A stretch of 64,000 nt of DNA from Priestia megaterium (GCF_023824195.1 NZ_CP085446.1:44975-108974), one strand, 5' to 3'. Shown: positions 8,205-17,654, counted from the stretch's first letter. Notes: generated from the letters alone by a model not told the origin. Numbers and translations are program-made.

Positions 8205-8828
8205 TTAACCTATCATCTCTTCTTTAGCATCTTTCTTTTTTTGACGGTGACCACGTGTTCTCCAACCTATATATCCAACAGTAATTATCACAAAGCCAGT
8301 AAAAAGCAGCGATTGATAGTCTTTAATTGTTTTAATTGCAGTCTCAGTGTCACCATTATAGAAGTGACCGATACTCAAAAACAGAAAGGTTGTCGGAGCA
8401 ATTCCAATCATGGTTAGTAATGTATACAAGCGAAGATTCATATTCGACACGCCAGCTAAGAAAGGAATAACATTCCCTAAATGAAGGGGACTTGAAATTA
8501 CTATACTCCAAATACCATATTTGCTAAAATTAGCTTTGGCTTTTTCCAGCCCTGCTCTTTTCGAAGGACTTAACCTGTTCTCCAAGGAATTTCCTAGTTT
8601 GTATCCAATAAAATAAGGAATATAACTACCTACAGCATATAGAAAGCTTCCTAATATTGAGATCCCACCAATCTCAAACCAGGACAAATCTAAAATAAAA
8701 CCTACTGTTACAATGAAAAATGTTCCAATAAAGGGAAATGCACTCCCTTCAATAAATAGAGAAAGAAGCACACCCCAGATACCCCAATCTTCTACAAGCC
8801 TCAATATTGTTTCCGTCATACTTTTCAC
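8205..8828 (-). CDS. DedA family (VTT domain) membrane protein
   Basis: 207 residues with the DedA/SNARE-associated pattern: GxFLLSLFIEG-like start, FxGTF segment, the GYKLGNSL region and the ISSPLHLGNVIPFLAGVSNM re-entrant motif (about residues 112-131), then C-terminal helices and a lysine-rich tail. DedA proteins are membrane proteins involved in lipid flipping and envelope homeostasis. The protein is of the usual length. Convergent with the ftsW-like gene. The exact transported lipid cannot be inferred. Confidence 0.85.
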   Translation of the reverse strand: MKSMTETILRLVEDWGIWGVLLSLFIEGSAFPFIGTFFIVTVGFILDLSWFEIGGISILGSFLYAVGSYIPYFIGYKLGNSLENRLSPSKRAGLEKAKANFSKYGIWSIVISSPLHLGNVIPFLAGVSNMNLRLYTLLTMIGIAPTTFLFLSIGHFYNGDTETAIKTIKDYQSLLFTGFVIITVGYIGWRTRGHRQKKKDAKEEMIG

Positions 8829-8944
8829 TCCAACTATTTTTTAATGTATTTAAGTATAGAGAAACCTTAAATGCTTAAACAGCCGCCGAAGAAGCAATTT
8901 TAGCTACGCCTTAGGTCGTAGAAGTAGGTACATAAAAGCTTGAA

Positions 8945-9103
8945 TCATACACAGCTATAGGAATGCTCAATATCTTTTTTTGCTCCAATACATAAATAAA
9001 CTCTCTCAAATATCATGTGAATTGGGTGTCTACCTACAACAACTGGATCATCTAACCAAGTTGCACCTGTATCCTCCATATCGTCTATAAAGGTAGCATA
9101 CTT
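8945..9103 (-). pseudogene. remnant of a protein gene, possibly DJ-1/PfpI family C-terminus
   Basis: The minus strand holds a 52-codon open stretch with clear protein-like composition (ATFIDDMEDTGATWLDDPVV then VGRHPIHMIFERV) but no start codon or upstream homology. The TGATWLDDPVVV piece recalls the C-terminal part of DJ-1/PfpI proteins (xxGAxWxDxxVVVD); this is a weak assignment. The rest of 8829-9440 holds no gene that I can see. Confidence 0.35.
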
Positions 9104-9467
9104 TTTATATGTACATAAAGGTTTATTTTATTAACTAAATAGACGTTCTGTCATTTGATTTTACATAGTCTAACATGCTGTAATCTTAACTTGAGGTAGC
9201 ATGAAAACAAAAGTTTCTAGAGTACTCCCTATCGCAAAACTGTGTATTTTTCATTTGTAAAATACACGTACTAAAGTTTATATCTAATGATTAGTTATAT
9301 GTAAAACTAATGTTAATTGTCTCAGAAATACATATGTTTGTTGTTTTTCCTCATAAAAAGGTTTAATTAACTTTTTGCTTTAGTGACATTAAAAGAATTT
9401 CAACAATTCGAAGAGAACTTTTAACTTTATACCTTTAATGTTTTAAAACAGAATCGAATTAGGTATT

Positions 9468-9487
9468 CGTAAAAGTATACTTTTACG
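9468..9487. repeat. perfect 20-bp palindrome and nearby direct repeats
   Basis: CGTAAAAGTATACTTTTACG is its own reverse complement. It lies in a very AT-rich gene-free stretch (9120-9836) that also has direct repeats of TTACGAACGTT (about 9546-9590). It could be an operator or binding site; nothing shows which. Confidence 0.5.
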
Positions 9488-9836
9488 GACTTTTATTTTA
9501 TATAAGAAATCTATCATTTTTATCGTTCGTTTAAGTTTTTTTAAAATTACGAACGTTCTCTTTAATAAACACGCTTTTACGAACGTTTTTGTTAATATAA
9601 AAAAAAGAAAAAACAAAATGTGTATAAAATGGCTTCTTTGGTGTGCAAAAATTTGATATAAGCCCGCCAACAGCAAACCAAATGTTAGAAACTTTATGTT
9701 AAAATTAGGATAATAACAGTAATCTTGCTCAACTAACGGGACAGTAAAGTTGAACAAACCCTTTTTTTCAAAAAAGAATATTCTCTTCTCCGGGAATTAA
9801 TACTCAAGGAAATTCTAATATAGGGGATGAAAAAGA

Positions 9837-11043
9837 ATGAGTCATTTTTCTGAGTCGAATTGCCAAAGACTTAACTAATACGAACTTAGAAAGGTATTGG
9901 CCAAATTTTGAACTTGTTGCTTATGCATTGTACGACAAAAACAGTGTATTCTTGTTCAATCATCCTAGGTATAATAACATTCCTCCTAAATTATATAAAA
10001 TTTTAAAATGGGAAGAACAGTTTGTGGGAAATACGATCATTCTATTTGATGGCTATCCTACGGCTATTGCTGATATGGAATTGTACGATGACTATGAAGG
10101 ACTTATTTCAATATTGGTCCACGAATTATTCCACGGAAATCAGTATATAAAAGGGGAAAAACGCTTCCCTGATGAAATTCTGGGAATAACATATCCCTTA
10201 ACAAAAGAGAATGTAGAAATTCGAAATCGGGAAAGAAAAAATCTTTATAATGCATTGTTGGAAACTGATATCAGTAAAAAGAAACAGTATTTAAATGAGT
10301 TTATCAGCCTAAGGGAAAAAAGGGCAGAAGGAATAAAAGAGCATCTAACATATGAAAATTTAATTGAATCCGTTGAAGGGCCTGCCTGGTACGTTGAAAT
10401 AAAGGCTTTTTCAGAAAAATCTCTGCTCGCTAATGATTTGGTTTTAAAAAGATATGGAAAAAATCTAATAGACGTAGTTGAATCCACTTCCAATATAAGG
10501 AGGAGCTGTTATAGTTCAGGCTTATTTATGTGTTTGTTGCTGGATGAATTGTCACCTGATTGGAAGGAAAGTTTTTTTGGTACTAATGCAACACTATTTG
10601 ATTTGATTAAACTTCTTAATATTGCCCCTCGAAAACAGGCAATTGAAGATGTTCAAATCAGCCTTGAAACAGAAGCAGCAGTAAATTTTACTGTTGAATC
10701 AAGGAAGAAAGAACTTGATGAATTCGAAGAACAGATAGGAACCCATCTTTTTATTGAAGGAGAAATTATTGCTTTATTTTTTGATCCGATGAATATCGTC
10801 CCTTTTGAGGGTAGGTTATTACATAAAAATTATATAAAAGTAAGGATAAATAACCAAGAATACCTTGTCCAACAACCATCCCTTACCTATTGTGCGGATG
10901 GATTGAAAAATATAAATAAATTACTTATCGTATTAAAGGATAAACCATTGGAAACTGGTGATTCACTTTTAATCACTGGTGTTGGAGAAATAATGGGGCA
11001 GTATACAATACAGGAAGATACTATCAATTTGTTTGTTAATTAA
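9837..11043 (+). CDS. HExxH-type putative metallopeptidase-fold protein, start region frameshifted
   Basis: The frame from 9928 (TTG) codes for 371 residues, but protein-like sequence continues upstream (FLSRIAKDLTNTNLERYW). It joins the ATG at 9837 if one T is removed from the T5 run at 9845-9849. That ATG has a purine-rich leader. The reconstructed product is about 400 residues. Residues HELFHGNQ form an HExxH zinc-binding motif, with many later glutamates that could give the third ligand (LIESVEGPAWYVE is the likeliest). A C-terminal beta-rich part (IGTHLFIEGEIIALFFDPMN onward) looks like a separate domain. No signal peptide, so cytoplasmic. Family not recognised; peptidase activity is inferred from the motif only. 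Confidence 0.65.
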
Positions 11044-11172
11044 ATTGTAAGGATGCACTTTATAGGAAACAGGGTCCCTTGAAAACAAATGTATTAATGT
11101 CCTTTTTTGTTGTTCAAACGGGTGCTTTAGTTGAATAAGCAAATCCTTATATAATTAGGAAGGAAGAACGTA

Positions 11173-11757
11173 ATGTGTAGTAAAAGAACATTCCCTTTAA
11201 TTTCTGGCTTTCTTTCTCTTGATTTGGTAAATACAGAAGTTATAAGTCATGGTCGTCGCCATGAATTACTGGTTCATGAACAAGATCTTTTAGACTGGCT
11301 TCATACAATGTATGAACAAAATCCTTCTCTTGATAGAGATATTTTAAATATATCCGAGGATGAAGCAACTGAAATATTACCTCATATTCATGAGTTTCGT
11401 TTTACACTAAGAGAAAATTTCGAAAGAATAGCAGATGGGAATTCCGTTAATAACAATTGGATCTTAAACTTAGAAAAAAATATTGAGAATGCACCTTATG
11501 TATATCAATTTGAGTCGGGTGAACTAAGAGAAGTTCCTAAAGGTAGCAAACTAAATAAAATTTTATCGCTCTTATCATTAGATGCTTTGCGTTTGATTAC
11601 TGATGGTAAGCTACAAAAGATAAAAAGATGCAGTAACCCTGATTGTGTGCTATTATTTATTGATTTAACAGGTAGACGTAAATGGTGTTCAATGAAAATA
11701 TGTGGGAATCGAAAAAAAGTAGCTCGCTTTCAGCATAAAAACAATAAAAAGACTTGA
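11173..11757 (+). CDS. ABATE/CGNR zinc-finger transcriptional regulator
   Basis: 194 residues. The N-terminal ABATE domain starts with the usual GFLSLDLVNTE. The C-terminal CGNR zinc finger is clear: RCSNPDCVLLFIDLTGRRKW then CSMKICGNRKKVARF (about residues 152-186), with four metal-binding cysteines. Such proteins are putative stress-linked DNA-binding regulators. A well-formed GGAAGGA ribosome-binding site precedes the ATG. It lies directly upstream of the HPP-family gene, whose promoter carries an inverted repeat, so it may control that gene; this is inference. Confidence 0.85.
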   Translation: MCSKRTFPLISGFLSLDLVNTEVISHGRRHELLVHEQDLLDWLHTMYEQNPSLDRDILNISEDEATEILPHIHEFRFTLRENFERIADGNSVNNNWILNLEKNIENAPYVYQFESGELREVPKGSKLNKILSLLSLDALRLITDGKLQKIKRCSNPDCVLLFIDLTGRRKWCSMKICGNRKKVARFQHKNNKKT

Positions 11758-11786
11758 ATTCTTAAATTGAATTCAAGTCTTTTTTA
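11746..11786 (+). terminator. terminator after the ABATE/CGNR gene
   Basis: A 16-bp stem (AAAAAGACTTGAATTC and its complement) followed by TTTTTT; the left arm overlaps the end of the gene. Confidence 0.85.
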
Positions 11787-11798
11787 TTGTGGTCACGA

Positions 11799-11848
11799 AC
11801 TAACCTATAAAATTAAAATTGACAGGTTAGTTTTAAGAGATGTAAAAT
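11799..11848 (+). promoter_or_regulatory. SigA-type promoter with overlapping inverted repeat
   Basis: TTGACA at 11819-11824, an 18-bp spacer and TAAAAT at 11843-11848. The repeat ACTAACCT (11799-11806) / AGGTTAGT (11824-11831) overlaps the -35 box, a good position for a repressor. The candidate binder is the CGNR protein encoded just upstream. Confidence 0.6.
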
Positions 11849-11876
11849 AAATGAAAAATAAAAAGGAGTGAAACAT

Positions 11877-12437
11877 ATGAGTGTCACAGGTTCAGTTCAT
11901 CCAAAAACAGAAGGTACAGCCATACCTAAAAGGAGTTTCTTTTCAAAAATGGTTACTAATACAAAAAGTCCATTAAAGATTAATCTTAAGGATGCTTCCA
12001 CAGGATTAATTGGAGGACTTATTAGCATTCTAGCTCTAGGATTATTGACAGACATGACTCCAACGCCCTGGTTGATGGCGCCATTTGGAGCAAGCTGTGT
12101 ATTAGCATTTGGTGTATGGAACGCACCTTTGTCTCAACCACGAAATATTATCGGAGGACATTTAGTTGCTACTCTTGTGGGTTTAGTAATATATCATGCA
12201 TTTGGGAATAATGCTTGGACTTTAGGATTAGCTGTTGGTTTAGCAATTGCGTTGATGATGCTTACTAAGACGACGCATCCTCCCGCAGGAGCCGATCCAA
12301 TTGTTGTTATCTTAGGTGGGGTATCGTGGAGTTATATTATTACGCCCGTTCTAATTGGATCTTTACTTATTGTACTTGTAGCCTTAGTCGTAAATAATTT
12401 ACGAAGTGATAGAGCTTATCCAACTTTTTGGTTGTAA
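11877..12437 (+). CDS. HPP family integral membrane protein
   Basis: About 186 residues from the ATG at 11877, chosen for its spacing from AAGGAG; an in-frame GTG at 11868 is too close. A cytoplasmic N-terminus is followed by four or five membrane helices. The family signature THPPAGADP is present (about residues 135-143), and PWLMAPFGASCVLAF is also typical. HPP proteins are proposed to carry nitrite or other small anions; the substrate is unknown. The following DinB-like gene begins 19 bases after the stop, so they form an operon. Confidence 0.88.
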   Translation: MSVTGSVHPKTEGTAIPKRSFFSKMVTNTKSPLKINLKDASTGLIGGLISILALGLLTDMTPTPWLMAPFGASCVLAFGVWNAPLSQPRNIIGGHLVATLVGLVIYHAFGNNAWTLGLAVGLAIALMMLTKTTHPPAGADPIVVILGGVSWSYIITPVLIGSLLIVLVALVVNNLRSDRAYPTFWL

Positions 12438-12456
12438 AGGAGGAAGAAAATTAATA

Positions 12457-12924
12457 ATGGAACATTATATTTTCAATCAACTAAATTTTGCGCGAGAAAA
12501 TACAATTAAACTAGTTTCCCATATGGATGATACTTTTACAGAGATTATCCCAGCCGGGCTAAATAATAATATAAAGTGGAATCTAGGCCATATATATGTT
12601 GTACAAGAAAAATTTGCTTTTTCCTTTGCTGGAGAAGAAATAAATATACCGGAACATTATAACAGTATATTTGCACCCGATACCAAGCCATCAGAATGGT
12701 CCATAGAACGACCAAGTTTAATTGAACTGTTAAACTTATTAACACTACAAAATCAGCGTTTGAATCTTGTACTACCAAAAAGATTAGGCGAAAAGAGCTT
12801 ACAGCCATACATAACCTCTACGGGTCTAAAGCTAACGTATATAGATGAGTTTCTGAGTTTTTGTCTATATCACGAAGGAATGCATTATAATGCTATTAAA
12901 AATATCAAATCTATTTTAAGTTAA
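12457..12924 (+). CDS. DinB/YfiT-like family protein
   Basis: 155 residues from the ATG at 12457, which has an AGGAGG ribosome-binding site. The fold is a four-helix bundle. Histidines of the DinB-like metal triad are visible: WNLGHIYVV near residue 48 and CLYHEGMHYNAIK near the C-terminus. Members are metal-binding hydrolases or thiol (bacillithiol-type) transferases. It is co-transcribed with the HPP gene. Catalytic role not determined. Confidence 0.8.
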   Translation: MEHYIFNQLNFARENTIKLVSHMDDTFTEIIPAGLNNNIKWNLGHIYVVQEKFAFSFAGEEINIPEHYNSIFAPDTKPSEWSIERPSLIELLNLLTLQNQRLNLVLPKRLGEKSLQPYITSTGLKLTYIDEFLSFCLYHEGMHYNAIKNIKSILS

Positions 12925-13040
12925 CTGTAATAATATGTTTTTTTATATGGGATTAACCCTAAAATAAACACAATTCATTTTTTATAGAAAAGGTTTTAAT
13001 TAGTTCTAGAATCAAACTCATGGTAACCAAAATCGAAAAG

Positions 13041-13075
13041 AAAAAGCCTGTATCTCCTTAGATACAGGCTTTTTC
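13041..13075. terminator. bidirectional terminator
   Basis: Perfect stem AAAAAGCCTGTATC / GATACAGGCTTTTT with loop TCCTTA between convergent genes. Confidence 0.9.
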
Positions 13076-13136
13076 CCAACCCACTTTTAAATGATTATTC
13101 ACTTAAAAAACAGCGTTTGAGGAGAGAGATAGTTAC

Positions 13137-13706
13137 TTATTTTAAATTTAAGGTTACTTCCTTATCTAGATATGGAGATATAAAAGTTACTGTTTGTTCA
13201 TTTTCCCATTGTGCATCATAGGCTCCTAAAACATTTAAATCGCTCGTATCTGTACCTCGTGTCATAACATGAAGAGATTCTTGATTTAGTCGCTTTTTTA
13301 CCAAGGGGAATCCGGTTTGTTTATAAAAGTCATAATAATGGTTAGTTTCGCCCAGACTCCAATTAGAATAGCCAATAACAAGTTTTTGTGTAGTATTAGG
13401 CGAACTTAGATAATAATAGTCAACTTTATTATTATAAAAGAATAGGAGCCACCCAACGGTTGCTATGGGTGCAATAAAGAATGGCCCAATTACTCCCCAA
13501 AAAACTTTAGACTCTTTTGTTTTGCTAATAGCTATAAGGACTATGTATAAATAGATAAAGTGTAATACAAATATCAAAAAATATATCGAAACACTTGAGG
13601 AGAAAACGTATAGATTATTTAATACTAAAAGATAAAAGAATAAATCTATGGCAAGTAAGATAATAGCTAACACTTTTAATATATTCTTTTTATTTTTATA
13701 TTTCAT
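13137..13706 (-). CDS. hypothetical membrane protein with extracytoplasmic C-terminal domain
   Basis: 189 residues. Three membrane helices occupy about residues 8-30, 36-58 and 68-90. About 95 mostly polar residues follow, containing a short beta-rich region (QKLVIGYSNWSLGETNHYYD). Composition and length suggest a membrane-anchored domain. No family recognised. The next gene on this strand begins over 180 bases upstream, so it is transcribed alone. Confidence 0.6.
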   Translation of the reverse strand: MKYKNKKNILKVLAIILLAIDLFFYLLVLNNLYVFSSSVSIYFLIFVLHFIYLYIVLIAISKTKESKVFWGVIGPFFIAPIATVGWLLFFYNNKVDYYYLSSPNTTQKLVIGYSNWSLGETNHYYDFYKQTGFPLVKKRLNQESLHVMTRGTDTSDLNVLGAYDAQWENEQTVTFISPYLDKEVTLNLK

Positions 13707-13888
13707 TGGCTATAAATTCCCCTTATTTTGTTGTAGCAGAGAATAAGAAAAAAGATTATTTTTATAGTGAGAAACAAGGCTTAATTCGTAATAAGTTAGA
13801 CTAAAAAGTGCAAAGAAGCCTACATACTTAACAAGATTATATAGGCTTCGAGTAATTAACATTAATGATATGTATCGTTCCAGTCATA

Positions 13889-14722
13889 TTATCTTAATAA
13901 GCGCTCCATCTTTTCTTCTGTTTCGTTTTCTTGACGAGGTTGATAAACGGTTACTTTTAATTCAGGTGCATCATATACTTGGAGCGTAATATGATCCATA
14001 ATCATTTCTCCTACCACAGGATGAATAATTGTTTTCTTTCCACAAGGCGTACCTAAAACTTCATGATTAGACCACCACTCGTAAAAATGAGGACTTTCCT
14101 CGCTAAGCTCACTGATAATGGTTTTAAACCACTCATCCCCAACGAAACGTGTATAAGCTAGACGAAATTGAGCAATCAGTCGTTGAGCATGATCTTCCCA
14201 ATTTTGAAAAAGATTTTGATATTCTTTGGAGGTAAAGCAGCGCCACACCGCATTCCGATTTCGCTCATCCATCTCATTAAAGTCCCCAAAAACCATCACA
14301 GCAGCCTTATTCCAGTCTACAATATTAAGTTTTTCATCTGTTACATAGGCAGGGCAATGACCTAATTGGCTTAAAAGATTTTTTACAACACGATCTATAT
14401 TTTTCCTTTCATTCTGTACGGTTGTAGATGGAAGTGGGTGATTACCTAATAAAAATAAGTGCTCCATCTCCTCTTTATTTAATTTGAAAATACGTGATAT
14501 TGCTTCTAATACCTCAGAAGATACTTGTATATCTCGCCCTTGTTCTAGCCACGTATACCAGGTTATTCCGATGCCTGCTAGCTGCGAAACCTCTTCTCTA
14601 CGTAGTCCTTTGGCTCGTCTCCTCGGTCCAATAGGTAAATTAAAATCTTTTGGAGACAAGCGTTCTCTTCTTATTTTAAGAAAATCCCCTAATTCTCGTC
14701 TTCTTTCTTTATCGCTTAACAT
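13889..14722 (-). CDS. XRE-family regulator with MmyB-like ligand-binding domain
   Basis: 277 residues. The N-terminal helix-turn-helix (about 5-75) carries the actinobacterial/Bacillus MmyB-type signature RRRAKGLRREEVSQLAGIGI then TWYTWLEQGRDIQVS. The C-terminal PAS-like MmyB domain (about 105-265) includes VDWNKAAVMVFGDF and RFRLAYTRFVGDEWF-like segments. These proteins usually sense a small hydrophobic ligand and regulate a neighbouring dehydrogenase or transporter gene. It is divergent from the MFS operon with a short shared control region, so it most likely regulates it. Confidence 0.9.
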   Translation of the reverse strand: MLSDKERRRELGDFLKIRRERLSPKDFNLPIGPRRRAKGLRREEVSQLAGIGITWYTWLEQGRDIQVSSEVLEAISRIFKLNKEEMEHLFLLGNHPLPSTTVQNERKNIDRVVKNLLSQLGHCPAYVTDEKLNIVDWNKAAVMVFGDFNEMDERNRNAVWRCFTSKEYQNLFQNWEDHAQRLIAQFRLAYTRFVGDEWFKTIISELSEESPHFYEWWSNHEVLGTPCGKKTIIHPVVGEMIMDHITLQVYDAPELKVTVYQPRQENETEEKMERLLR

Positions 14723-14757
14723 GATGTGACTCCTTCTTATAGATAGTACTTTTAATA

Positions 14758-14770
14758 CTAGTATAACTAG
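14758..14770. promoter_or_regulatory. candidate operator between regulator and MFS operon
   Basis: CTAGTATAACTAG is a near-perfect palindrome (CTAGT / ACTAG around ATA) centred in the 104-bp divergent region. It is a plausible binding site of the XRE regulator. Confidence 0.45.
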
Positions 14771-14826
14771 ACTCCTATTACCATTATAATCCTTATTTTA
14801 TTATCTAGGTAAGGGAGGTGAAACAG

Positions 14827-16053
14827 ATGATAGTAAAAGATAGCGAAAAGACATCTGATATACCCAAAGGTTTAGTTCTTCTAATGGCTACAGTTTGTGG
14901 ATTTACAGTAGCAAATGTCTATTTAAATCAAACTCTTTTAGTTAGCATGTCTTCCACTTTTCATGTCTCTGCGGCCAGTATAGGCATTATAGCTACCTTA
15001 GCCCAAATTGGATATGCACTAGGAAATCTCTTGTTAGTACCATTAGGAGACATCTTCGAACGAAAAAAATTGATTTTGATTTTATTATTTCTTATATGTA
15101 TCATTCTGACTTTAAATGCTTTATCCACTAACAGAACATGGATGATGGTTACAAGTTTAGCATTAGGGATTGTAACCGTTGTTCCTCAAATTATTGTTCC
15201 TTTGGCTGCTAATATAGCTTCAGATAATAATAGAGGAAAAGTTTTAGGGAATGTAGCTATTGGGTTAGTTTGTGGCATTTTAGGCGCTCGACTTGTTAGT
15301 GGTTTTATTGATGTTCATTTCGGATGGCGAATGGTGTATTGGGCATCTGCTGTGACTACACTTTTTATGATTTTTTTAGTTTACGCCTACTTTCCAAGAA
15401 GTAAAGGAACGAATGTAACCAATTATAAACACTTACTCATGTCGTTAGGTCCGTTATTTATAAAAGAAAGAACTCTACAAAAAGCATGTTTGAGCCAGGG
15501 AATGATGTTTGCTTCCTTTAGTGCATTTTGGACCGCCCTTGTCTTTTTATTACATACACACCCCTATTCGTATGGAAGTGACATGGCAGGGATAATAGGT
15601 TTAGTAGGAATAGCTGGAGCTTTTGCTACGCCTATTATCGGGCGTCTAATTGATACAAAAGGAGCAAAGTTTGCAAGCCTTTTGTGTATATCTATTTCCT
15701 TAATTGCTTTTATAGGTCTTGTGCGGGGAGGATACTGGTTACCCGGATTAATTTTAGGAGCCCTCCTAATAACGATAGGAACTCAAGCTAACCAAGTTGC
15801 CTGTCAGTTTACTATTTTCCAATTAGGACAAGAAAAAAGAAGTCGATTAAATGGGTTATACATGGTCTCCACATTTTTAGGGGGTTCCCTAGGATCTTAT
15901 ATGGGTTTACTTGCATGGAGTAAATGGCAGTGGCACGGAGTATGTGCAATAGCAATACTGATGATAACAATCAGTTTTTGTTCTTTAATCCCAATAAAAA
16001 TTCCTAAAAAAACGATAGGAAATTTAACGAATAAGAAAGGAAGTAATATTTAA
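14827..16053 (+). CDS. MFS transporter (DHA1-like, YdhP/AraJ type)
   Basis: About 408 residues from the ATG at 14827, nine bases after a GGGAGG ribosome-binding site. Twelve hydrophobic helices. The MFS loop 2-3 motif appears as PLGDIFERKK (about 78-87). Substrate is likely a small drug-like or aromatic compound, exported or imported by proton exchange. It is the first gene of an operon with a carboxymuconolactone-decarboxylase-like and an amidohydrolase gene (one-base overlap, then a short gap), which suggests the operon handles an aromatic or lactone compound. Confidence 0.88.
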   Translation: MIVKDSEKTSDIPKGLVLLMATVCGFTVANVYLNQTLLVSMSSTFHVSAASIGIIATLAQIGYALGNLLLVPLGDIFERKKLILILLFLICIILTLNALSTNRTWMMVTSLALGIVTVVPQIIVPLAANIASDNNRGKVLGNVAIGLVCGILGARLVSGFIDVHFGWRMVYWASAVTTLFMIFLVYAYFPRSKGTNVTNYKHLLMSLGPLFIKERTLQKACLSQGMMFASFSAFWTALVFLLHTHPYSYGSDMAGIIGLVGIAGAFATPIIGRLIDTKGAKFASLLCISISLIAFIGLVRGGYWLPGLILGALLITIGTQANQVACQFTIFQLGQEKRSRLNGLYMVSTFLGGSLGSYMGLLAWSKWQWHGVCAIAILMITISFCSLIPIKIPKKTIGNLTNKKGSNI

Positions 16054-16454
16054 TGGGAACCTATACAGATAGCTTTCAACGAGGATTAGATATATTAGCT
16101 AAGATTGATCCAGAGAACTACAAGGATATAATAGCTGGCTTTGAACATTCAGTTCTTCCTGATTTAGGAACTTTAGCTGTAGAGTTTAATTACGGGCAAA
16201 TTTTCTCTAGACCAGGGTTAGACTTAAAGTCACGTCTTCTTGCTACAGTGGCTGGTCTAACTGCATTAGGCAATACGGAACAGTTAAAATTTTATATTAA
16301 CGGGGCTTTGAACGTTGGTTGGACAGAGGAAGAAATTTTAGAAGCAATGTTACAGATGGTCATTTATGCAGGATTCCCTGTAGCCTTAAATACTATTTTA
16401 ACAGTAGCCAATGAAGTGTTTTCCGAAAGAACAGAAAAGAATTTTTCTAAATGA
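16053..16454 (+). CDS. carboxymuconolactone decarboxylase family protein
   Basis: 133 residues, one-domain CMD/AhpD-like alpha-helical protein. Typical segments are SRLLATVAGLTALGN and GWTEEEILEAMLQMVIYAGFPVALN. It lacks the CxxC of AhpD peroxidases, so a lactone decarboxylase-like or unknown enzyme role is more likely. Start overlaps the MFS stop (TAATG), which implies translational coupling. The substrate is unknown. Confidence 0.88.
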   Translation: MGTYTDSFQRGLDILAKIDPENYKDIIAGFEHSVLPDLGTLAVEFNYGQIFSRPGLDLKSRLLATVAGLTALGNTEQLKFYINGALNVGWTEEEILEAMLQMVIYAGFPVALNTILTVANEVFSERTEKNFSK

Positions 16455-16468
16455 AAAGGAGAAACAAA

Positions 16469-17257
16469 ATGATTATTGATAGCCATGCACACGTAGTTTT
16501 ACCTATAGAGAAGCATATTGAAATAATGGATACGAGTGGGATAGATAAAACAGTATTGTTTTCTACCCTTGTCCATCCAGAAAAAAGCAACAATTATAAA
16601 GAATTCACAACGGAAATGAACAAATTAAATCAAATTCTCAATAATGAGGTGAATCCCCTAGAAGCACGCCTAAATGCCCTTGAAGAGTTAAATGTTGCTA
16701 TTAAGCAACACCCGGATCGATTTGTTGGGTTTGGTTCGGTTCCCCTTTCTTCTCCCGATGATCCCATCCTAAATGAATGGGTAGAGAAACTCGTTAAAGA
16801 ACAAAATATGAAAGGTCTTGGAGAATTTACTCTTGGTACAGGTCAAATTAATCTGTTAGAACCTATATTTAAAGCAGCAAGTGACTATAAGTCTTTACCT
16901 ATCTGGGTACATACCTTTCATCCTTTAAATTTAAAGGATATTCAGGAATTATTTCTTCTGACACAAAAATATGAAAATGTACCGGTTATATACGGGCATA
17001 TGGGCGGGATTTATTGGTTGCAAACGATAGAGATGATTAAAGAAATTAAAAATGCTTACTTAGATATATCTGCATTTTATACAACCTATGCATTGTCCTT
17101 GGCTATAAAGGAAATACCCCAGAGAACGTTATTTAGTTCAGATTTTCCATACGGAGATCCATATTTAAATCTACAGGCTGTTAAACGTCATACATCCAGT
17201 CAAGAAGTTGCAGACAGAGTGTTAGGTGGGAATATCTCTAAGCTCCTAAACTTATAA
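16469..17257 (+). CDS. amidohydrolase family (Amidohydro_2) TIM-barrel hydrolase
   Basis: 262 residues from the ATG at 16469, chosen because AAAGGAG precedes it. Metal ligands expected for the family are present: DSHAHV at the N-terminus, WVHTFHP (about 150), YGHMGG (about 179) and SSDFPYGDP (about 227-235). Members hydrolyse or decarboxylate cyclic and aromatic compounds (ACMSD-like). With the CMD gene and transporter it forms a probable catabolic or detoxification operon. A terminator follows. Confidence 0.85.
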   Translation: MIIDSHAHVVLPIEKHIEIMDTSGIDKTVLFSTLVHPEKSNNYKEFTTEMNKLNQILNNEVNPLEARLNALEELNVAIKQHPDRFVGFGSVPLSSPDDPILNEWVEKLVKEQNMKGLGEFTLGTGQINLLEPIFKAASDYKSLPIWVHTFHPLNLKDIQELFLLTQKYENVPVIYGHMGGIYWLQTIEMIKEIKNAYLDISAFYTTYALSLAIKEIPQRTLFSSDFPYGDPYLNLQAVKRHTSSQEVADRVLGGNISKLLNL

Positions 17258-17334
17258 ACTGAGTACCTTCTGTTTGCTATTGTTTAGTCTGGAATAACTA
17301 TACTAATTTTTGAAATTATTTTCTGTCTTAAAAT

Positions 17335-17372
17335 AAAAAATCAGCCAAATAATATATTTGGCTGATTTTTTT
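17335..17372. terminator. terminator after the amidohydrolase operon
   Basis: Perfect stem AAAAAATCAGCCAAAT and its complement, with T-tract. About 30 bases downstream of it (TTAGCAAAATT...ACTAGAATTAC) recur after the phosphonate operon terminator at 49260. Confidence 0.9.
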
Positions 17373-17393
17373 AGCAAAATTACACCACTAGAA

Positions 17394-17549
17394 TTACATT
17401 TCCTCATCCTGAATTACTAATTGCATTTGGAATATGTCTGATTCTGAAATACCTAACTTTTGTAATTCATCTTGTAGGGTCATTCCCTCATCAATTTTTA
17501 TTTTCCTTTTCGTACCGTCTCTTAATGTATAGATTCTAATGTAACTCAT
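17394..17549 (-). CDS. 51-residue protein, short ORF
   Basis: MSYIRIYTLRDGTKRKIKID at the start, then a short helix (ELQKLGISESDIFQMQ) and an acidic end. AAAGGAG lies ahead of the ATG at 17549. A broken copy of its 5' part occurs at 19068-19107 (CCTTTTCGTA.CGTCTCTTAAT on the plus strand), upstream of the YezG-like gene, so this gene seems to travel with the immunity genes. Function unknown. Confidence 0.65.
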   Translation of the reverse strand: MSYIRIYTLRDGTKRKIKIDEGMTLQDELQKLGISESDIFQMQLVIQDEEM

Positions 17550-17654
17550 TTAGTTGTTTCTCCTTTGGTCATTAAGAAAATATATATTATTATAGTTTTT
17601 TGGTTCTCACTAAATAAGGGCTTGCTAATTGCTCTTAATTAAGCTTTATTCCAG

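Noticed and set aside
9443..9757. 104-codon frame on the minus strand
   Set aside because: TTG start without a ribosome-binding site, very AT-rich, and it includes the palindrome and direct repeats; probably non-coding.
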